From the NCBI GenBank assembly GCA_929200455.1, contig CAKMZR010000046.1, positions 1 through 10,176 on the forward strand: a DNA stretch of 10,176 nt. The letters are read 5' to 3'. The DNA comes from an uncultured Alphaproteobacteria bacterium. GTDB taxonomy: Bacteria > Pseudomonadota > Alphaproteobacteria > CAKMZR01. This document shows, one piece after another, positions 5,949 to 10,176 of this stretch; the first letter of the stretch is position 1; each line of letters opens with the position of its first letter. The notes below the pieces were generated by a model. It saw only the letters and a list, made by a program, of their open reading frames with translations, searched no databases and was not told the origin of the DNA. The position numbers were made by a program, and so were the translations under genes.

Positions 5949-7301
5949 TTAGACGTGGATAATTTTTTTGATGAGTTGTGCGAGTTTTTTTTGTGGATTG
6001 AGGATGTTATTTGAGAGTTGTGATGCTGGGTGGTGGTGTCCGAGTAGGAGGAGTCCGGCGGCGACATGATTTTCAGGATTTAGGAGTTGGTATTCTGATG
6101 CATTTGGGCAAATGTCGAGTAGGTTATGATTTTGGGAGAGGGGACGTTCTAGGGAGTGTAGAGGGTAAGCGATATCGACTCGAATATTGGGATGATTTCG
6201 GAGTTGTTGTTGAGCGGTACTGTCTGAGGATGCGTTAGGGATTTGGAGTTGGTAGTATTCTTGTTTTAGTTTTGAGAATTGGATTTCTGCGCGAGCGGCA
6301 AGGCCTGGCAAGAGGGTAATTTTTCCTGTGAGGATGAAGTAGTGAGCGAGTTCGACGAGATTGTATTGTTCGAGTTGTTCGAAGATGCTGGAGAAGATGT
6401 CATCGAGTTTTGCACTGATGATGTCGATGAGTCGTCCTTTTGAGATGTCGTGGTATTCGTTGAGGAGGTTGCAAGAAGAGATGGACGTGGTGTCGTGTTC
6501 GGCGGTGGAAGAAGCGTGTCCGTGAGAGATTTTGAGTCGTTCTGCTTCTTGTAGGGAGAGTGTGAAGTACTGGGATATATCTTTTGAGATGTCGTCATTA
6601 CCGATGTGTAGAGATCCTGTGTGAAGGAATTTGCCTTCATGGAGTAGCCAGTAGGAGGAGCATTGAGCACCGATATCGATGAGCACGCATCCATGTTGTT
6701 TTACGGAAGGAGGGATACAAAAGAGCGAGGCGGCGTAGGGAGCGGGGATGGTGGTGATGGGGATATGTCGTGGCAGGCATGAGACGATATTGTTGTAGCT
6801 ATGCAGGCTTATGGTGATAATTTTTGTGGAGAAGGAGAGGGCTCCTGCGGCAAGATCGATGGGAGGGCTGAAGAGGGGTACGGATGTATTGTCGGTGTAG
6901 TAGGAGTGGGGGAACTGAGCAGCGACTTGTAGATTTTGGGTATTGGGGTCATTTTTGAAGGACTCGTATGCTTTTTGTTCGACTTGTTGGATATTGTCTT
7001 GAGAGATTTTCCCGCTTGGTATGGAGATGGAAGATTGGATTTCGTGGGTGGAGAGTTCGCTATTGACGCTGACCCAGAGTCTATCGATGGAGAGGTTGTT
7101 GCACTGTTGTTCTGCACGTGAGAAGGCGTTGTTTATGGAGAGTTTGGCTTTTTGGATGTCGACGATGATGCCACGAGAGATTCCTTGAGCGGGTTCGAAG
7201 GCGTGTCCGAGAATGGAGAGGGTATTGTTGGTGTGTTGAGATGAAGCGATGAAGCATCTGATGTAAGAGGAGCCGATATCGATTGTGGCGAAAGTTGTCA
7301 T
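5949..7301 (-). CDS. ftsA: Cell division protein FtsA, divergent
   Basis: FtsA is the actin-like protein that tethers FtsZ filaments to the membrane and recruits later division proteins. In 450 residues it shows TIDIGSSYIRCFIA (6-19, phosphate-1 region), an SHS2/1C-like insert after about 80, LIDIGAQCSSYWLLHEGKF (207-225, phosphate-2 region), GNDDISKDIS (234-243) and ILTGKITLLPGLAARAE (323-339, adenosine region). It ends in PQKKLAQLIKKIIHV (436-450), a basic amphipathic helix that fits the membrane-targeting sequence. The nucleotide motifs are eroded: DIGTSK, DIGGGTT and LTGGGS of the family read DIGSSY, DIGAQCS and LTGKIT. Length is slightly above usual. The ATG lies four bases after the ftsQ stop with no clear Shine-Dalgarno, so translation probably depends on ftsQ. 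Position and tail make the assignment safe; nucleotide use is doubtful. Confidence 0.93.
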   Translation of the reverse strand: MTTFATIDIGSSYIRCFIASSQHTNNTLSILGHAFEPAQGISRGIIVDIQKAKLSINNAFSRAEQQCNNLSIDRLWVSVNSELSTHEIQSSISIPSGKISQDNIQQVEQKAYESFKNDPNTQNLQVAAQFPHSYYTDNTSVPLFSPPIDLAAGALSFSTKIITISLHSYNNIVSCLPRHIPITTIPAPYAASLFCIPPSVKQHGCVLIDIGAQCSSYWLLHEGKFLHTGSLHIGNDDISKDISQYFTLSLQEAERLKISHGHASSTAEHDTTSISSCNLLNEYHDISKGRLIDIISAKLDDIFSSIFEQLEQYNLVELAHYFILTGKITLLPGLAARAEIQFSKLKQEYYQLQIPNASSDSTAQQQLRNHPNIRVDIAYPLHSLERPLSQNHNLLDICPNASEYQLLNPENHVAAGLLLLGHHHPASQLSNNILNPQKKLAQLIKKIIHV

Positions 7302-7305
7302 GGTA

Positions 7306-8160
7306 TTATTCTGCGAGGGAGAAGAGGGTTTGCGGGCTTGTATTTGAGAGATTTTTTCTGACGATGATGAGGGGAGGGAAGCGTAGGTCTAGAGAGTATA
7401 GATTTCGCGAGAAGAGGTGATGTTTTTTTTGTATATTTTTGAGTTTTTGCAGGGCGAGTTGTAATTTTTTTTCTGGTAATTTTATGATGAGTCCTGAATT
7501 GAGTATGAGGTTCCAGCGTCGCCCTTTGAGTCTGTGGGCTTTGACGAGTTTTTGGGAGAGAGAGGGGAATTGGGAGAGTAGGGATGAGAGTTGAGCCCAT
7601 TTTTGGGGGATTGAGGGATTATTTCCGGAGAGTGTGGGAAGGTTTTCGAGGTATTTTCGTGTGTTGGGAGAGAAGGTATCGAGAGGGGAGAGGGGGATGG
7701 TATGTCCGAGATTGGAGACGAAGGTTCCGTGCTTGGAGGCGGGGTATTGCCAGAAGGCGGATGGAGTGTGTTCTTTGATTTGTATGGCGAGGGTATCGGG
7801 AAAGGTTCGAGAGACGGAGACGGAGCGGAACCATCCGTTATAGAGTGAGAGTTGGGAAGCGATGTCGTGAGGATTTGCGAGGAGGGAGGGTTGATTTTTT
7901 TGGATTTTTGCGATTTGGAGTATGCGTGATGCCGAGAGGAATTTGTGTCCTGAGATGTGTATATTTTTGAGGGAGAGTCCTGTACGGACAGAGATGAGGA
8001 TGAGTCCTTGAGAGATTCGCGAGGATACGGTTTCAGGGTGAGGTATGGGGGTGTAGCGAATGAGGAGGATGAAAGCGACACCGATGGAGATGAAGAGAGC
8101 GAGAGCGGCAAGGGCGTATCGGTATTGGAAGAAGGGGGAAAGCGGTGTGAGATGTATCAT
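7306..8160 (-). CDS. ftsQ: Cell division protein FtsQ
   Basis: FtsQ is the bitopic inner-membrane protein whose periplasmic part links early and late division proteins, with FtsB and FtsL as known partners. The 284 residues have a short cytoplasmic tail, one membrane segment (about 16-36, LALFISIGVAFILLI) and a POTRA domain at about 62-133, starting LSLKNIHISGHKFLS and ending FPDTLAIQIKEHTPSAFW. The beta domain follows, with LPTLSGN (174-180), RRWNLILNSGLIIKLPE (214-230) and SLDLRFPPLIIVR (256-268), all recognisable FtsQ signatures. The start overlaps the ddl stop as ATGA and has no Shine-Dalgarno, which implies translational coupling. The length is close to normal. Confidence 0.94.
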   Translation of the reverse strand: MIHLTPLSPFFQYRYALAALALFISIGVAFILLIRYTPIPHPETVSSRISQGLILISVRTGLSLKNIHISGHKFLSASRILQIAKIQKNQPSLLANPHDIASQLSLYNGWFRSVSVSRTFPDTLAIQIKEHTPSAFWQYPASKHGTFVSNLGHTIPLSPLDTFSPNTRKYLENLPTLSGNNPSIPQKWAQLSSLLSQFPSLSQKLVKAHRLKGRRWNLILNSGLIIKLPEKKLQLALQKLKNIQKKHHLFSRNLYSLDLRFPPLIIVRKNLSNTSPQTLFSLAE

Positions 8161-9062
8161 GATATGATGCGGGTGATGAGAGAGGGGAAGTCGATTCCGA
8201 TGGTTTGGGCTTGTTCTGGAGCAAGGGAAAGAGGGGTGAGTCCGGGTTGGGTATTGATTTCGAGGATGAAGATTCCCTTTGTATCAAGGAGAGGATTGAA
8301 GCGGAAGTCTACGCGTGCGAGTCCTTGGCATTTGAGGAGAGCGAAGGTCTTTTCTGCGTATTTGAGGATGAGTTCTGAGATGTGTTGGGGGAGTTTTGCG
8401 GGGCAGGTATGGATAGAGTCTCTGCTGTATTTTTCTTCGTAGGAGTAGAGTTCTGAAGCGTGTGCTATTTCTGTGATGGCAAGTGCTTTTCCGTTGAGTA
8501 CGGCAACGGTAAGTTCTTTTCCGGGAATAAAGTTTTCGATCATCCAGACGGGGTAAGAGTGGAGGAGTTTGGGAGGGGAGAAGGAGGTGATATGTTGGGG
8601 CGTTGTGAGGATGTGGACATCAAGACTTGATCCTTCGGTGGAAGGTTTGATAACGAGAGGGGGGGTGAGGGTGTTGAGGGTTGAGATGAGTTGGTGAGGG
8701 GGTACGGCGTGATGATGGGGGCATGGGAGGTCGTGGTGCTGCATGAGAGCGGAAGCGAGATGTTTATGGAAGGCGATGTGGGAGGGAGAGGGAGGGGAGT
8801 GCGTATAGGGGATATGGAGGGAATCGAGGAGGGTTTGTAGGGAACCGTCTTCGCCGAAGAGTCCATGGGTGGCATTGAAGACGATGTCAGGTTTTGCACG
8901 CGTGAGTTGAGAGATGAAGGCGGGGAGGTCGGGAGTGAGATCGATAGATTCCACGTGGTATCCGAGGGAGGTGAGGGTTTGAGCAACGAGTTGACCGCTT
9001 TGTATGCTGATGTGCCGTTCGCGAGACCACCCTCCCATGACGACGGAGACTCTGGTTTTCAT
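8157..9062 (-). CDS. ddl: D-alanine--D-alanine ligase
   Basis: Ddl joins two D-alanines using ATP; the dipeptide is added by MurF to the peptidoglycan precursor. The 301-residue ATP-grasp protein has GGWSRERHIS (10-19), FNATHGLFGEDGSLQ (62-76), VIKPSTEGSS (137-146, usually KPVNEGSS), ENFIPGKELTVAVL (176-189), YSYEEKYSRDS (206-216), DFRF (252-255) and LEINTQPGLTPLSL (267-280). The last motif provides metal and D-Ala contacts. ATG 9062 is chosen because it overlaps the murB stop as ATGA and has AGAGGA nine bases upstream; GTG 9107 and ATG 9092 would add 15 or 10 residues lying inside murB. One oddity: the usual YTGS-x-x-A-S region reads YTHSPPSPSH (86-95), encoded by a C-rich run. Histidine and proline are unusually common. 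Confidence 0.95.
   Translation of the reverse strand: MKTRVSVVMGGWSRERHISIQSGQLVAQTLTSLGYHVESIDLTPDLPAFISQLTRAKPDIVFNATHGLFGEDGSLQTLLDSLHIPYTHSPPSPSHIAFHKHLASALMQHHDLPCPHHHAVPPHQLISTLNTLTPPLVIKPSTEGSSLDVHILTTPQHITSFSPPKLLHSYPVWMIENFIPGKELTVAVLNGKALAITEIAHASELYSYEEKYSRDSIHTCPAKLPQHISELILKYAEKTFALLKCQGLARVDFRFNPLLDTKGIFILEINTQPGLTPLSLAPEQAQTIGIDFPSLITRIIS
8780..8797 (+). other. Predicted G-quadruplex motif inside ddl
   Basis: Four G runs with loops A, AGA and A (GGG, GGG, GGG, GGGG) fit the G3-N1-7 rule with very short loops. It is on the plus strand, the template strand of ddl, so it could form in single-stranded DNA but not in the ddl mRNA. A second, looser match lies at 8659-8680. Confidence 0.5.
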
Positions 9063-9982
9063 TGAGAGGTTTCCTCTTGAGAGAGACCCCATCGTATGAC
9101 TTCCCACTCGAGAGCGATTCCGGAGGTATTGAGGACATCTTTTTGGACGGAAAGGGCGAGATGTTCGAGTTCATGAGCGGAAGCGTTTCCGTTATTGATG
9201 AGGAAGTTGCAGTGCAAGTGAGAGAATTGGGCATTGCCGTAAGATCGTTCTCTTCCGCCGACGCCCTCAATGAGTTGCCAAGCACGAAGGTGGGATGAGG
9301 TCGGGTTTTTGAAAGTGGAACCACTGGTTTTGACGGCTTGGGGTTGATTTTTTTGCCGTTCTTTTGAGATGACTTTCATGCGTTCTTGGATGAGTTCGGG
9401 ATCGTCGTGTTGTAGAGAGAAGCGTGCTTTGAGGATGATGTGGTCATGAGGAATTTGGGATTGTCTGTAGGCGAATTGGAGTTGGTCTGGGTAGAGGGTG
9501 TGGAAGGTTCCGTCACGAGAGAGGGTTGAGACGTCAAGGAGGCATTGGGATGTTTCGCCTTTGAAGCATCCTGCATTCATACGGATAGCCCCTCCGATGG
9601 TTCCTGGGATTCCGATCATGAATTCGAGTCCGGAAAGTCCGGCATTTCGTGCGGCACGCGCTGTATTCATGTCGGTTGTGGCAGCCCCGACTTCAAGGAT
9701 GTGGGGGTTGAGGGGGTCGATACGGGTGTAGTTCCAGCTGCCTTTGAGGGAGAGCACGACTCCTTTTACGTCGCCATCGCGCACGAGGAGGTTGGAACCT
9801 GCACCGATGATGTGGAGAGGAGTGGAGGGTTCAAGGGCGTTGAGTAGGGAGAGGAGTTGTTCTTGATTTTGGGGTTGAGCGAGGAAGTCTGCGGGTCCCC
9901 CGACGCCGAGCCAAGTATGTTCACGGAGAGGAGCACGTGGGATGAGGGGGCATGAGGTTTGATGGAGTAGGTTTTGTGTCAT
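9059..9982 (-). CDS. murB: UDP-N-acetylenolpyruvoylglucosamine reductase
   Basis: MurB reduces UDP-GlcNAc-enolpyruvate with NADPH, using bound FAD, to UDP-MurNAc, the second committed step of peptidoglycan synthesis. In 307 residues the FAD-binding part shows TWLGVGGPADF (23-33), IIGAGSNLLVRDG (58-70) and GIPGTIGGAIRMNAG (124-138). AYRQSQIP carries R173. The catalytic serine is S222 in SGSTFKNP, and the catalytic glutamate is E294 in LEWEVIRWG. The lack of the type I insertion and the GSTFKNP form indicate a type II enzyme. ATG 9982 overlaps the murC stop as ATGA. A longer frame from 10033 adds 17 residues that lie within murC and look unrelated. There is no clear Shine-Dalgarno, so coupling to murC is likely. 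It is followed by ddl, again with ATGA. Confidence 0.96.
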   Translation of the reverse strand: MTQNLLHQTSCPLIPRAPLREHTWLGVGGPADFLAQPQNQEQLLSLLNALEPSTPLHIIGAGSNLLVRDGDVKGVVLSLKGSWNYTRIDPLNPHILEVGAATTDMNTARAARNAGLSGLEFMIGIPGTIGGAIRMNAGCFKGETSQCLLDVSTLSRDGTFHTLYPDQLQFAYRQSQIPHDHIILKARFSLQHDDPELIQERMKVISKERQKNQPQAVKTSGSTFKNPTSSHLRAWQLIEGVGGRERSYGNAQFSHLHCNFLINNGNASAHELEHLALSVQKDVLNTSGIALEWEVIRWGLSQEETSQ

Positions 9983-10176
9983 GATGATGAGGATAGGAAG
10001 GGAGCGATATTTTGCGGCATAGAGTGAGCCCATGAGGAAACGGAGCCTGCACCGAGGAAGACGATAATATCATTTTTGGAGGTATATTCTGCGAGGAGTG
10101 GGGGGAGTTCTTGAGGGTTATTGAAGGGAATGGCTTGTATTCCTTGTGTCTTCATGTCGTCTGAGATGGACTGAGG
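9979..10176 (-). CDS. murC: UDP-N-acetylmuramate--L-alanine ligase, C-terminal end only
   Basis: Sixty-five codons enter from the right edge and end at TGA 9981-9979. The fragment contains YTSKNDIIVFLGAGSVSSWA followed by a short tail. This matches the end of MurC, where a beta strand and a GAG-x-x-x-x-WA motif precede the terminal helix. MurC adds L-alanine to UDP-MurNAc with ATP in the cytoplasm. All catalytic residues lie outside the window, so the call rests on the terminal motif and on the position directly before murB, which is where murC sits in alphaproteobacterial dcw clusters. The stop overlaps the murB start as ATGA. Confidence 0.85.
   Translation of the reverse strand, partial: PQSISDDMKTQGIQAIPFNNPQELPPLLAEYTSKNDIIVFLGAGSVSSWAHSMPQNIAPFLSSSS

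Noticed and set aside
1..10176. tRNA, rRNA, CRISPR, insertion sequence, prophage or defence genes
   Set aside because: I found no cloverleaf, spaced repeat array, transposase motif or terminal inverted repeat; nearly all of the window is accounted for by housekeeping genes.

Overview
The window looks like chromosomal DNA of an alphaproteobacterium, possibly a divergent or host-associated one. It carries the right part of a division and cell-wall (dcw) cluster in the order murC-murB-ddl-ftsQ-ftsA-ftsZ. FtsZ has a long linker typical of Alphaproteobacteria, and the left-end gene resembles a secreted helical protein family I associate with Rhodospirillales-like genomes. GC content looks close to one half by eye. 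I cannot name a genus.

Layout, right to left, which is the direction of most transcription. Positions 10176-4038 hold the dcw block on the minus strand: the 3' end of murC, then murB, ddl and ftsQ joined by three successive ATGA stop/start overlaps, ftsA four bases after ftsQ, and ftsZ after a 144-base gap with a 10-bp tandem repeat. A 365-base non-coding gap (3673-4037) follows, with a promoter-like sequence pointing at the next gene. Positions 3672-1829 hold a TolC-family outer-membrane channel and nucleoside diphosphate kinase, also on the minus strand. aroK (shikimate kinase, 1222-1806) is the only clear plus-strand gene and converges on ndk with a 22-base gap. Left of aroK, and divergent from it, lie a possible small membrane protein and a long open frame for a secreted protein (979 to beyond base 1) that is cut by the window edge.

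The dcw genes cover the last cytoplasmic steps of peptidoglycan precursor synthesis (MurC, MurB, Ddl) and the division machinery: FtsZ ring, FtsA membrane anchor, FtsQ periplasmic bridge. TolC, Ndk and AroK are unrelated housekeeping functions. lpxC, which often follows ftsZ in proteobacteria, and aroB, the frequent partner of aroK, are not adjacent here.

The most notable features are a very strong G-over-C excess on the plus strand that holds for genes on both strands, and clear divergence of the division proteins. FtsZ has a lysine in its glycine-rich GTP signature and two candidate C-terminal peptides. FtsA has eroded nucleotide-binding motifs. I see no tRNA, rRNA, CRISPR array, insertion sequence or novel multi-gene system.
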